From Epiperipatus broadwayi (lineage: Eukaryota > Onychophora > Udeonychophora > Euonychophora > Peripatidae), in the NCBI GenBank assembly GCA_028023455.1, contig JAQFVV010000063.1:6783157-6847156 (forward strand): a stretch of DNA of 64,000 nucleotides, written 5' to 3'. The translations under genes were made by a program, and so were the position numbers. Under the pieces are notes generated by a model. It saw nothing but the letters and a program-made list of their open reading frames with translations, was not told the origin of the DNA and searched no databases. This document shows positions 47,776-59,345 of the stretch, one piece after another; positions within the stretch are counted from its first letter, which is position 1, and each line of letters begins with the position of its first letter.

Positions 47776-50015
47776 TCATAATTTATTAAATCTATTGGAG
47801 AGAAGGAGAATCTCAACTCAACTCCCTACTATACACTAAATCTTTCATCTCTCTCTCCCATCCATAGTACATCAAAGTCACAATTAAAATTTGATTAAAA
47901 TTAAATCATTTCCTTGCCCATCATCATCACCCCACTCCATCCCTCTACCACAATATCAATCACACCCTAATTGTGTTAATATTAACAACTATTAATTATA
48001 CACCACTTTATTTTATTCTCAATTAATTCCCATTCGCCAACTCTCTTCTGCCCTATAACATTCTTATGTCAGGGCTTTAGAATAGCAATGTGTGAAAACT
48101 TACTACTGATAAGCAATTATTTGTGATTTATGAATACTCTTCCAGTGATTATAGTTATAGTCGACTTTGGCTTAGTTTAGCGAAACCAATGTGCACTTTC
48201 TCTATTTTCAAATACTTAAATAAAATTTTAGTCATAAAATATTTGTTTGTAAAATAACTTAAACATTTTAGAATTTAAAATTTTGACTAATAAAGTTCAA
48301 CTGGGAAGGTATTTGAATACCGTGGATGGAGAAAGGATTTTATGTCCACCCACTGCATTCGCTATCACATGTCAACACTACTGTATATGATAAACTTTAA
48401 TTTAATATTGCTAAATTTATCTAACGATAATCCACCTACACCTTCTCTGAGTTTGCAGTGTTTAAAATAATTTTCTGTCTTTTTAATTTGACAATGAAGC
48501 TTTTATAAAAATCTTGAATAATAAATTAATCTTTCAAGTACTTTATTATAATGCAGTTATAAGTAATCAAATATAATAAATTCAAATATTAGTGTAATGA
48601 TGTATGATTTAGGATTGTGATTGGATTGGATTTCTGGAATTTGTAGGATCCACAAAACACTAAGACACAGACAAGGCTTTTATTTAAAAGAATAACATTT
48701 TATTAACAGTAATATTTAGAAAATGTATTTACATAATTTACACCTCTCCGTAGCTCTCCCTTTTCTCTAGTGGCAACAAAATGCAAAATTAAAACATTCT
48801 CGTATTATTACAGGATAGGATTCATATCTGCTATGGATTTTTGTTTTTTTCTCACAGATGATTATATTGTTTTGACTATTAGTAGGCTATAGACCATATT
48901 TAATACTATAAAACAATTAGTAACTTATTATTTATTTTAAGCTCTATTGAAATTTTCTTTTCTTTAATTCTAACTATAGAATATATTCACTAATATATGA
49001 TTATTTATACTGGTCATAACGAACTCTTTCACTAAGCAGTCAACTTATAAATTCAGCATTAGTTTGAACAACTTCATATGCCTTAATAAGCTATTTTAAG
49101 TTTTAAACCACTGTATAGCATTTGCTTACCCTTACATTTGTAGATAAACTATTTAAGTGTTACAGAATTATTTCATATATGGGTCACACTTTCACACACA
49201 TATGCATAGACAATATTTGATGTCCCCAAACAAGAGCAATATTTTATCTAGCTTACCAGTCCAGCAAAGATCTGCTTTGCTGTAATTTGGGAATTTGGTG
49301 CACACTGCTTATCACACATAAAAGATATTTTCTAAATTTAAAATTTAAAATCTATAATTTTTATTGGATCTTAATCAGCTATGTAAAGCTGAGCTAGGCA
49401 TAATACATCACTACAACAGATCATAGTTTAACTCTTACATACTATTAATGAACAACTGATTCTATGACCCTACCAGCAATATTTACAATATTTACTCTTA
49501 GTATTCTTCAACAAATATACACCCATAAGGAAAATAATTCGGAATCAAGATAGGTATTGGCAAATACCCATAAGATTAGAGAGCTTTTTATAAGAGCAGA
49601 GATATGCTAAGACTCATTGCTAAGCATATAATCATGAATGGTCTAACACAAAGCACAATTACCATTACCACAGAAATCATCTTATGGTGTAATATGAACA
49701 TAGGGTGGGAAATTCATCTACAACTTCTAACTACTTTAAATTCTATTAACTACTTAATGAGTGAGATATCCTCCAGCTCAACTGGCCAGGTGGTGAAAAC
49801 TCAACCAACCTCATGCGTACAAGGATCATTCACCAATCCACACACATATATGATAATTTAAATCTACTCTTACACAGACAATATTGCACCAATGTATTAG
49901 CAATAATTTTTATAAGCTTAAATATGCTTAAACATAAATCAATTTAATTCTTTAATAATTAAAATAAAAAATGAGCATCATTCATAATAAATCTCTCTCA
50001 ACTGGTACACACAGT
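47776..50015. other. AT-rich intergenic DNA
   Basis: No supported feature. An 85-codon open frame at 49604-49861 has no recognisable domain. Confidence 0.6.
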
Positions 50016-50265
50016 CAAAACTCTCCATACAGTATTGCCACTCTGTGCAAGCCAGATTAATAAATGGATGCCAGAAGGCTTGTGCATAAAATTCCCATCT
50101 AGTGCTCTCAATTTCAAGGCTCATCACTGATGAAAACCACAGTGAGAAACGAGTCTAGGGATATTGGATGAGTAGGCACTAGATGGGGATTTTATGCACA
50201 AGCCTTCTGGCATCCATTGATTACTCTGGCTTGCACTGAGTGGCAATACTGTATGGAGAGTTTTG
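50016..50265. mobile_element. MITE D, full palindromic copy
   Basis: Arms of about 110 bp are reverse complements, from CAAAACTCTCCATACAGTAT through ATGCCAGAAGGCTTGTGC and back to GGAGAGTTTTG. A unique centre of about 50 bp (CTCAATTTCAAGGCTCATCA...) separates them. A shorter relative is at 24545-24703. There is no coding capacity. Confidence 0.88.
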
Positions 50266-51647
50266 CCTGTTTTAATAAGTTATAAGCAAGCATAAGAAAT
50301 GGTGATCATGTGATGTTTATTAACTGGGACACAGCTATATCTTTTCTCAACAACATGCTTTCAAAAAATAAAAACATATCAATTTTATTAGAATTAATTC
50401 TACAGTAATAACCTGTTCTCATAAATAGCTTATACACTATATCCTTTCATTTATATTTTCCTTTCATATCATTAGGTTAAAGCAATATTTATCATTTAAA
50501 AAAGGCATATTTTTAAGATTACTAAGCTAACTTAATTTAAAGAAATAAATATTTCATTAACACTTAACTTATATGTATAATAAATAGTACTATAATACAT
50601 TAAACGAATAGCTTATAAAAACAAATAACAGTTAATAAAAAAAAATACTTATAGTCTCTTTTCAGCAGAGTCATCCCAAGTGTCTTTCATATTCCTGCAG
50701 TGTTAATTATCCCATAAGAATTATGTGTGCACACATCCGGCAATTAATCCATGGAAATTTAAAATAACGTTTTGAAATTAATTAATCCACTAGGTTTCTA
50801 TATTTTTGAGGGTACCACATGTTTCTTTTCCTTAATAGACTTTGGTATTACACCATTATATTCTTTTAAGACACACGGAAAACAATTCTGAGGGTTTTGT
50901 TTTAAGATTTACTTCATCCTATTTTAATCTGATGTTTAGTTAGATGTGTTGATAATTTTGAACATTGATCTAATTCCTTTTAGGTAGTTTATGTTTCTTT
51001 AAGTGGGATTTCATTTACCATTATACTATAATTTAATTTATCCTGTCAGACGTCTTTCGTGCACAACTGATTATCCTTGAGGTATTTTTAATAACTCATA
51101 GCATACTATTCCTGGAAATTCTTGAGTGTTTGTAAGATCTCAGTTTAATAAACAAATAAATATTCTTTTATATTATAACCAGTTAATTTTCATTAATAGA
51201 TCAGCTCTTTCAAATATTGATGATGCAGATGACATTTTAGATGGGATTTAGCTAGTACATTTGTATTGTAGTTCAGTTCCACACTTTCCTTGTATAATAA
51301 TTATTTTATTTTTAAATCTCTTGTAACACAAATAATAATAATATTTATCCAATATAAGAACTGAAGAATTAAAATAAGTATTCATTAAATTTATAGTTTT
51401 CATACTTTTGATGAAACAAAATGTTTTCTTCAGCCTATGTTGCATTATATTCCGTTTTATTGAAGTGATGGTCGTATAAGAAATCGTGATGATGATCAAC
51501 TTTAGGAAGATTCAACATACACCTGATATGGGAAGTTTAAGCACCTACCATATTTTCACACTAACATCAATTTTGATTCAAATTTTCAGTCAGATTGTGC
51601 CAGGAAGAACTACAAAACTTTCTATTATTTAAATTAATACATTGTAC
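50266..51647. other. AT-rich intergenic DNA
   Basis: Nothing recognised. Confidence 0.6.
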
Positions 51648-52186
51648 AGGCTTAAAACTGCATTTATATATGTAATATATGCGGGATTCAAACTCAGACT
51701 TTCACACGACTCACTACTCTCAGTGCCATCTCATATTGCTGACCCACCTGATCACACACATGTTGAACAGATAAATAATCACCAATATACGTATTTCATG
51801 CTAAACCAGCATTTATCAGTTGGTTTAGATTACTATCCTCACACACAAGGGCTTTGAATATTCATTCCATCATCAGATTTTCAATGAAATGGAAGGATGA
51901 AGAGTTGTGAGTTGGAATAGTTTGAAGCCTGTCCATTAAAGTATGAAGATTTGCTATCTTAATATAAAGCTGAGTACTGATTATATATGTGTGTGAGGAT
52001 AGTAATCTAGACCAACTGATGATTGCTGGTTTAGCATGAAATACGGATATTGGTGATTATTTATTTTTTCAACATGTGTGTGATCAGATGGGTCAGCAAT
52101 ATGAGATGGCACTGAGAGTAGTGGGTCATGTGAAAGTCTGAGTTCAAATCCCGCATATTTTTTAAATTGATGGTTTTAAACCCGAA
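51648..52186. mobile_element. Family C palindromic element, about 0.54 kb
   Basis: The left arm (51648-51850) mirrors the right arm (51970-52186). The right arm ends in a tRNA-like segment, GAGATGGCACTGAGAGTAGT ... GTCTGAGTTCAAATCCCGC, whose last part fits a Pol III box B. The left arm has the same in reverse (GCGGGATTCAAACTCAGAC). The interior carries the family body (AACCAGCA..TCAGTTGGT, ATTTTCAATGAAATGG). Confidence 0.83.
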
Positions 52187-53031
52187 CGGAGTTACACTTT
52201 ATAAAATGAAGAAGCCCTTCCCAGAAAATGGCTGAGTATTTATAGATACATGCTGTCAAACAATTTTTTAAATTCTGCCTTCTGTCAATTAAACTATATA
52301 TTCTAATTTTAATTGGTTATTTACTATTGTTTTTAAATTAATTATTCACACTCAGACAGAAATCACATGGTTTTTGTTAGAGCTGTTCCTGCTCTTCGTG
52401 AAAATCAAGTTGAAATAACAAAATAAAAATTTTGATTAAGTACAAAGAAAATACATAGCAGACTGACTTTGAACTCAAGATTTTGAATGAGAACTAACTG
52501 CTACGAATATGAAATTAATATAAAATAATCGCTCTTTCAACCAGCTTTTCACCGATACCATACATGCCTAATAATAATCAATAGTTATTTCCATAATTAA
52601 AATTTTGCTTGCATTCAGTACAAGCACTTCACACACACGCAATTCTGCTTGAATAGTTTTAACGTTTTTATAAACCTTTGATTTTTTATACAAACTTCTT
52701 TCAATAAATATTCTAAAGCGAAATTTTACTTCCTCGATTGGTTTGATTTTTATCAGGTAATTTCTTACTAATTAAAATCATACTTTACAAAATATCTATC
52801 CCCCCCCCCCTTCTAATTCATTTAAATCCTTGATAACTATTTATTTAACAATATTAACTCATTAACTAGATTAAGTTTGACCGTTTCTGACGATTTAAAT
52901 TTTTATTACATTTACATTATAAATAAACAATTTTTATTTCAGGCATTTCATAAATGAGATTTTACTACGTATAAAATAATTCGTGAAAATTGATTCAAAC
53001 TTTTGTTTTAGTCGATAATTATTATTGTTTA
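52187..53031. other. AT-rich spacer
   Basis: No element recognised; includes a run of C near 52800-52811. Confidence 0.6.
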
Positions 53032-53145
53032 AATAATAAAATCTAAATTTTAATGCATTTTATAGGAAAATTTTGATCTAAATACTAACAAAACTAGCTT
53101 CAAACTATGGAAGCTTTGGTTACAATCAAAGATGTCAATATATAT
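53032..53145. repeat. Interspersed repeat fragment E, copy 2
   Basis: Same sequence as 45107-45225, ending about 20 bases before a SINE A insertion. Confidence 0.85.
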
Positions 53146-53165
53146 ATAATCTTAGTTGTGTTATT

Positions 53166-53275
53166 TTTTTTTCATATGTCACAGCATCGTCAGGAAGACG
53201 AACCCACAACCGTCTGCAACCAACTACTTGCTTGCAAGGCGGTTGCGATTACCTCTCGGCTAACAACGCTTGACT
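53166..53275 (-). mobile_element. SINE family A, copy 3, with 15-bp target duplication
   Basis: Reverse-strand copy of the unit (GTCAAGCGTTGTTAGCCGAG ... GTGGGTTCGTCTTCC ... GTGACATATG, A tail). CTTAGTTGTGTTATT flanks it at 53151-53165 and 53276-53290. Confidence 0.93.
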
Positions 53276-53344
53276 CTTAGTTGTGTTATTGTGTTATTAA
53301 TCTCTAATTCTAAGGCAGAATGTACCCTGCTTATATTGTTTTTT

Positions 53345-53455
53345 TTTATATATGTAAGTAGAGGGATCTGAACTCAGGATTTTTCAATCTATTCATTCTC
53401 CACTCCATCTCAAACAACCGATACACATACATGACCACACACATGCGAAAAAAAA
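53345..53455. repeat. Family C fragment
   Basis: GAGGGATCTGAACTCAGGAT ... CTCCATCTCAAACAACCGAT ... ATGACCACACACATG matches the arm tip at 28240-28340. Confidence 0.8.
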
Positions 53456-53734
53456 CTTTGTACAAAAAAAAAAAAACTTCAATAAATTTCTATTTCTAGC
53501 AGTGCTTTTTTTTTCAATTCTGCTATAGTGTAACTTATTTAATTATTCCTTTTGTTTATTTATTTGAATGATTGACGTGTATATAGATTAAGAAGAAAAA
53601 AGAAATACGCCCGTATTTATCATTTTTTGTATAGTAGCTGCTGTTTATTCTTAATAAAGTTTACTTTAAAATTAAATTTTCACTCCACAAGCACACAAAT
53701 ATATAAAAGTAGTTTTTAAATTAATACACATACA

Positions 53735-53830
53735 GATATATATATGCGTAATATATAAGGGGTCTATATAAGGGGTTCGAACTCAGACGTTCACCCAACC
53801 CTCAACTCTCCAAGCCATCTCGTAGTTTTT
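53735..53830 (-). repeat. Family C tRNA-like head fragment
   Basis: The minus strand reads GAGATGGCTTGGAGAGTTGA ... GTCTGAGTTCGAACCCC, the best-preserved box B of the family in this window (GTTCGAACC). Confidence 0.72.
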
Positions 53831-54398
53831 TGTATATTTTAAAATAAATAAAAGATAAAAATTTTCTAAAAGCCTTTTCATAACAGATTTGCCAGTTGGC
53901 GAGTTATGAATTTGAATGTTTGATTGTTATTTGAAACAAAATTTTGTATATGAATAGCTTTATTTTGTATAGTAAAAATTATTATAGACTTTGAATTTGT
54001 ATATATAATCCAATATTTTTTGTTTTTAACAGATCTTTTTGTTCTATAGAAATCAAAGACAAATAAAAATTATAAATCTCTTTTATTATTCAGAATTCAT
54101 TTGAATCTAAGTAATATGTATCATTCTTTACTTTTATATTAATTCTTTTTGAAATAATAGAATGTTATCTAAAAGCTTATCAGTATATATATATATATAT
54201 CTTTAAAACCCTATAAGTGTATAAATAAATAACGTTGTTTATAAAATAAATAGGTCGGAATGCATTACTAATATAATTCAGAAGCTATATTTTCAAAGAA
54301 TCATTTAAACAAGTTTAAAAATAATGTCCAACCATTGTTTTATATAAATATATATATATAGATCATAATGCTCATGGCTAAATGGGTTTGTAAGTAAT
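53831..54398. other. AT-rich spacer
   Basis: Nothing recognised beyond short TA runs. Confidence 0.6.
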
Positions 54399-54429
54399 CA
54401 TTAAAAAGCCAGTCAATACTTAGACAATT

Positions 54430-54437
54430 CCAATATC
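54430..54437. repeat. 8-bp target-site duplication of the hAT, left
   Basis: CCAATATC, repeated exactly at 59008-59015. Confidence 0.95.
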
Positions 54438-54681
54438 CAGGGCCGGCGGAAGCGGGCATGCAACGCATGCTAGGCATGCGGGCGCTGGCAGAAGGAGGCG
54501 CCATCACTGAGAGATTAGCATCTGAAAAAGAAGGCGCCATCCCTGAGAAATTAAAACTCTACTAACAAAAATACTCACATTTGAAGAATATTATTCTCAA
54601 ATGTTTATTTACAAAAATTATTGAGAGTAGATTATTGAAAATCATATGAAGTCATATTATATCTTATTAAATGACACACAC

Positions 54682-54697
54682 AAGCAGGCCTGCTTGC
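54682..54697. repeat. Perfect 16-bp palindrome in the hAT 5' region
   Basis: CAAGCAGGCCTGCTTG, in a CACACA...TGTGT frame that extends it imperfectly. Function unknown. Confidence 0.85.
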
Positions 54698-55634
54698 TTG
54701 TGTATTAAAAATATAAAACAATCAAATCTATTATTTATCATGAACAATAAACTAAACATAAAGTTTATTATATTACAAATTTCATATTGTAATGTTTATA
54801 TATATATAGTACTGCTTATAGTAAACTATAAGTAACTTTCTGCTAGCAAATATATAAATAAACACACACTAAAAGTATTATAAATTAGAACTTATGTGTG
54901 TATATGCGTATATATATATTAGATCATGTACATAATTTTGAAATCGTAAGAAACGATTATAATATTGCAAAATAAAACATTTTCTAATTTTTTATTTAAA
55001 TAATAATTTGATATAAATATTCGAACGTGTATGTAATATATATTATAGGTATAATTCCAGTAAACTTAATATAATTTTCAGTTTACTTTTTATTTTATAT
55101 ATTTTAATCGTTGTCAAAAGTCTAATTTTTTTGCATACTAATTAGGTTTGCAAATTAATTACATACGTTTGCTTATGATGTTTATCGCAAATTTTAAAAT
55201 CTTAGTAAGAACTTGTAAACAATAATTATAATCCCAGGAAATTTTCTATTCAAATCGCAAATCAGGCCTGACAGGCCACCTGTGTTAATTAGAAAAATAT
55301 ATGATAACAAAAGAAAATCTTGCCAATGGTAAAACTAAAATGTTCAATCAAGCGTAAAAAACTGGACACTTGAGTTATTTTAAAACCTGACCATTTTTAA
55401 TGTCAATGGCTGAATATTTCCAATTTATTAGCTGCCTTTTTTAGGTAAACAAGTTAAACAACTTCTTCCCCTCCGCGTATAGAGTTTTGTATTTTGGCGC
55501 AAGAAGTAATTTGTGTTGGACATCTAAATTAGCCATATATAATCTTAAGTATTAAGATACATGATGTAAATATATAAATTAGAGTCTGTATTTATTTATT
55601 TATTACATTTGAAAATTATTTTAAAGTGGCGTTC

Positions 55635-58132
55635 ATGAGTAAAAGTAATATGGAATCAAAAACTAAGAAAAAACTATCCGGTGCACAAAATCGTAAACGA
55701 GATCGGAAGACGTAGCAAACATTAAAAAACAAAGTGGATCACTTAATAAATATCTTAAAATATCAACTGCTTCTGAAATAGCTTATACTCAACAAGAACC
55801 AGAACCGTGCACATCATCTAGATCACAGGGAACTGTTGAAAATATTGAACAAGATTTTAGTAAGAAACAGTTAAGTGACAACAAAGGCATTGTGCCAATA
55901 TCATATCAAATGTGTACAAATTTAGAAGATCCAGCTGAATGGAATAAAATCGATGACAAACTACGTGTTATTTTAGTAGAAATGGGGCCTGTTCAAAAGA
56001 AAGATATTATATATCCGAACGATGTACATGGCCGTAAATTTTCTGATGTATATTATAATAGAAAAATGGAAAACGGAGAAGTAGTTTTTCAAAATGGCTT
56101 ATTTATTTCAAATTTTGAACTCTGTGTTTTGCTTTTGTTGCAAAGTTTTTGGATCTACTGAATCTAGCCTCATAGAAGGATACAATAATTGGAGAAATTT
56201 AAGTACAACTTTACACAGACATGAAACTAGTATGGCTCACATGAAAAGTTTATTGAATTGGAATGAACTTGAGAAAAGATTAAAAAACAAAATTACTATT
56301 GATTGTCAATCTCAAAATTTATATGAAATGGAAAAGAAACATTGGAAGAGTGTTTTTGAATGGCTGATTGAAATTATCAAATTCCTTGGTAGTCAAAATT
56401 TAGCATTTCGCGGATCATCTGATAAATTATACGAAAAAAATAACGGAAATTTTTTAAAATTAATTGAATTATTTGCGAAGTTTGATCCCGTTATGGAAAA
56501 TCATGTTGAGAGGGCCCTAGATCAAAATAATAGAGTACATTATTTGAGCAAAGATAGCCAAAATGAATTATTGGAAATTTTAAGTACAGCAATTAGGGAA
56601 ACAATTTTATTATCGATAAAGAAATCCAAATATTATTCTATTATTTTAGATTGTACACCAGATGCAAGTAAAACTGAACAAATGACCATAATTATTCGCT
56701 TCGTTTTTTGTAATAATGGAACGGTTAAAATTAGAGAAAACTTTTTAGGTTTCATAGATATAACAGATTCCACTGGACGAGGTTTATGTACAACAATAAT
56801 TGAACAACTGGAAAAATGGAAGATTCCCATTGAAGACATGCATGGTCAAGGGTATGATAATTGGGGACAACATGAAAGGCAAAAAGGCTGGACTTCAAAA
56901 TTTGATTTTAACCAAAAACCCTTGTGCATTTTATGTACCATGTGCTGCTCATTCTTTAAACTTAATCATAAACGATGCCGCCAAAGTCAATGTAGATACA
57001 ATTGGTTTTTTTGCAATTGTTCAAAAAATATACAATTTTTTTTCATCATCTTATAAACGGTGGTCAATCCTTTTAAAATTTATTAAAACTTTAACTCTAA
57101 AACAATCATCAGAAACATGATGGGAAAGCAGAATTGATGCAATCCAGCCTCTACGGTATCAGTTGGGTGAAATTTATGATGCACTCTATGAAATAATGAA
57201 CAACGAATCTTTTAATAGAGAAATTCAACATGAAGCTCAATCACTCTGCACTAACCTTAAGGATTACAAATTTATTTGTTCTTTAATAATTTGGCATGAT
57301 ATATTAAATAGAATAAATCCTGTCAGTAAAATGCTCCAAAATGTAAATATGAATGCTTCACTTGCTTTAGAATCGATCGCAAATCTAAATAAATTTTTAC
57401 GAGAATATCGATCAGATTCAAATTTCAAAAACATTCTCAAAATTGCAGATGAACTTAGTGAAGAGGTTGATGAAGAGAAAGAATTTAAAACTGCCAAAGA
57501 AGTTCGACAACGGAAAAAAAACTCGTCAATTTGATTACGAGCATCAGGACAAAACACCTCAAATACCTGAAGAAAAATTTAAAATAAACATGTTTTTTAC
57601 ACTTTTAGATGTAGCGATTAATTCTTTAACAGAATGCTTTGAACTCCTCGAAGCATGTTATAATAATTTCAATTTTCTATATAAAATATCAGAAATTAAT
57701 AAGAGCGAGTTACAAGCAAAATGCAAAGATTTAGAAAATATTTTGAAATTTGATAACAGTAAAGATATTAATGCTACAGATTTATTCGACGAATTATGTG
57801 CTTTTCGAGATATTTTTCAAAAGGATTTAAAAAATCCTCAAAACCCTTTCAGACGTGTGCTCTTCCGATCTGTTTCTAATAATTTATCTATGCCAAACTT
57901 ATCAATAGCTTTAAGAATATTATTAACATTACCTGTTAGTGTTGCAAGCGGTGAACGCTCTTTTTCTAAGTTAAAATTAATTAAAACTTACTTGAGAACA
58001 ACTATGTCACAAAAACGGCTTGTTAATTTGGCATTAATTGCTATTGAAAATGATATTTGTGCAGAACTGGAAATAAATACAATCATATCAAGGTTTATTA
58101 ATATGAAGTCAAGGAGTATAAAATTATTATAA
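55635..58132 (+). pseudogene. hAT transposase pseudogene (ZMYM1-like, DUF4371)
   Basis: The first ATG is at about 55635. Order: a basic N-terminus (KKKLSGAQNRKRDR); a TTF-type zinc-finger region (YPNDVHGRKFSDVYYNRK, then SVFCFCCKVF in another frame); a DUF4371 core with AFRGSSDKLYE and the catalytic-type SIILDCTPD; then CAAHSLNLIIND; and finally the C-terminal dimerisation domain (PF05699) with SVASGERSFSKLKLIK and LRTTMSQKRL. Frame changes occur near 55710, 56100, 56860 and 57490, and a TGA stands at 57118 where the family usually has Arg (ET-stop-WESRI). An adapter-derived insert lies at 57847-57870. The intact enzyme would cut and paste the element; this copy cannot. Confidence 0.93.
57847..57870 (+). 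other. Illumina adapter sequence in the assembly (artefact)
   Basis: TTCA followed by GACGTGTGCTCTTCCGATCT is identical over 24 bases to the TruSeq read-2 adapter end. It translates to RRVLFRS in the transposase frame, a well-known contamination signature. It is not part of the organism's genome. Confidence 0.96.
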
Positions 58133-58278
58133 TTATAACATGTTTTGTAATGCATTTATTTTTTTTAACTGTATTTTCTTTTTTTTTAATATTAAAAATT
58201 ATTTATTTACATTGCCTTGTTTGTTTCCCTTAGAAAGATTTTGTACACTAATATTTATAACATGTAGGTGGTATACAT

Positions 58279-58934
58279 TAAAGTGACCAGATTTTAACAT
58301 TGGTAAAACGGGACACCATTGACCGGGGGGGCTGATTAAAAATTTGGTTTATATGGAGCGTTTATATAGATATAGCGTACATTAATAATAATAAATTAAA
58401 TATGTATGTTTGTAATATTATCTTTTTTTAAAATTATTTCATTTATAAATTGTAAATTTATTATTAAATTTGCTAATATTTGCATAAATTTAGAGGTTAG
58501 AAAAATTAGCAAAAATTTTAAAAATAATGGGTTTGTTAAAAACAGACAGTGAAGCAAATAATAAATATGAAATTTTAAAAAAAAAAAATATTTGAGATTA
58601 AAATATGTAAATGTTTTTCGAAAATTATTTTAAACATTTAAATATTTTAATCTCAAACATTATTTTTTTTTAATTTATTATATATATATATTTGAATCAC
58701 TCTGTCTATTTTTAACAAACACATTATTTTTAAAATTTCTGCAAATTTTTCTAACATCTAAATTTGCCGTGTTAAATTATATATTATTTCATACAAACCG
58801 TTTGTATGAAATAATATATAATTTAACAATCAATTTTATGCTATTTTTGATATCAAAAATAGCATTACATCGTGCATTCTTTCTAAAAATCATGACTTTT
58901 TTAAAACGCCACGGGACACAGTCGGGTCACCTTA
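58279..58934. mobile_element. 656-bp MITE nested in the hAT
   Basis: The ends TAAAGTGACC and GGTCACCTTA are inverted (one mismatch), flanked by GTATACAT (58271-58278) and GTAAACAT (58935-58942), an 8-bp duplication with one mismatch. Inside are GGGACAC near both ends, a long imperfect palindrome (about 58480-58765) and a perfect one at about 58773-58825. It is probably a non-autonomous hAT relative. Confidence 0.85.
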
Positions 58935-59007
58935 GTAAACATACATATTGACAGGGGCGCCAAAATCAAATTTGCATGCGGGCGCCTAGTACCCAGCGCC
59001 GGCCCTG

Positions 59008-59015
59008 CCAATATC
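59008..59015. repeat. 8-bp target-site duplication of the hAT, right
   Basis: CCAATATC, the exact partner of 54430-54437. Confidence 0.95.
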
Positions 59016-59177
59016 AACAACAATCAATAATTTCAAACTGTTGTCAAGGCAACTTCTTTTATTTCACCTTTATTGTTAAAAGGACATTGCCTTGACAACA
59101 GTTTGAAATTGTTGATTGATATTGGGATTGTCTAAGTGTTAACTGGTTTTTAATGAATATATATATATATAATATGC

Positions 59178-59345
59178 ATTTGTATTATCTATCTATTTAT
59201 CCCTGTCTACCAATCTATTTATCAATCTATCTCTTATGTTTATCTGCCTATCCATTCATTCATCTATCCACAATCCATCTATTTCTCTATTAATCAATCA
59301 ATATATTTATCTATCCACCTACTTATCTATTTACCTAATAGTAGA
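59178..59345. repeat. Degenerate TCTA/ATCC tetranucleotide tract
   Basis: Many ATCTATC, TTTATC and CCATCTA units with interruptions; an aged microsatellite. Confidence 0.85.

Larger units (their letters stand above)
54438..59007 (+). mobile_element. hAT transposon (TTF/DUF4371 type), 4570 bp
   Basis: Terminal inverted repeats CAGGGCCGGCG / CGCCGGCCCTG sit directly inside identical 8-bp CCAATATC duplications, the hAT hallmark. GCATGCGGGCGC occurs near both ends (about 54474 and 58974). The interior has a broken transposase with a hAT dimerisation domain. Its GC-rich tips stand out from the AT-rich surroundings. It holds a nested 656-bp MITE near its 3' end. Confidence 0.97.
54399..59155. mobile_element. 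Old palindromic element split by the hAT insertion
   Basis: The left piece 54399-54437 and right piece 59016-59155 together make one fold-back. CATTAAAAAGCCAGTCAATA at the left mirrors AACTGGTTTTTAATG at the right end, and AGACAATTCCAATATC mirrors GATATTGGGATTGTCT. The rest of the left arm (CAATTTCAAACTGTTGTCA type) continues right after the hAT. This shows the hAT landed inside the left arm. Confidence 0.88.

Noticed and set aside
47634-47816. Poly-isoleucine frame
   Set aside because: It is the AAT microsatellite read through.
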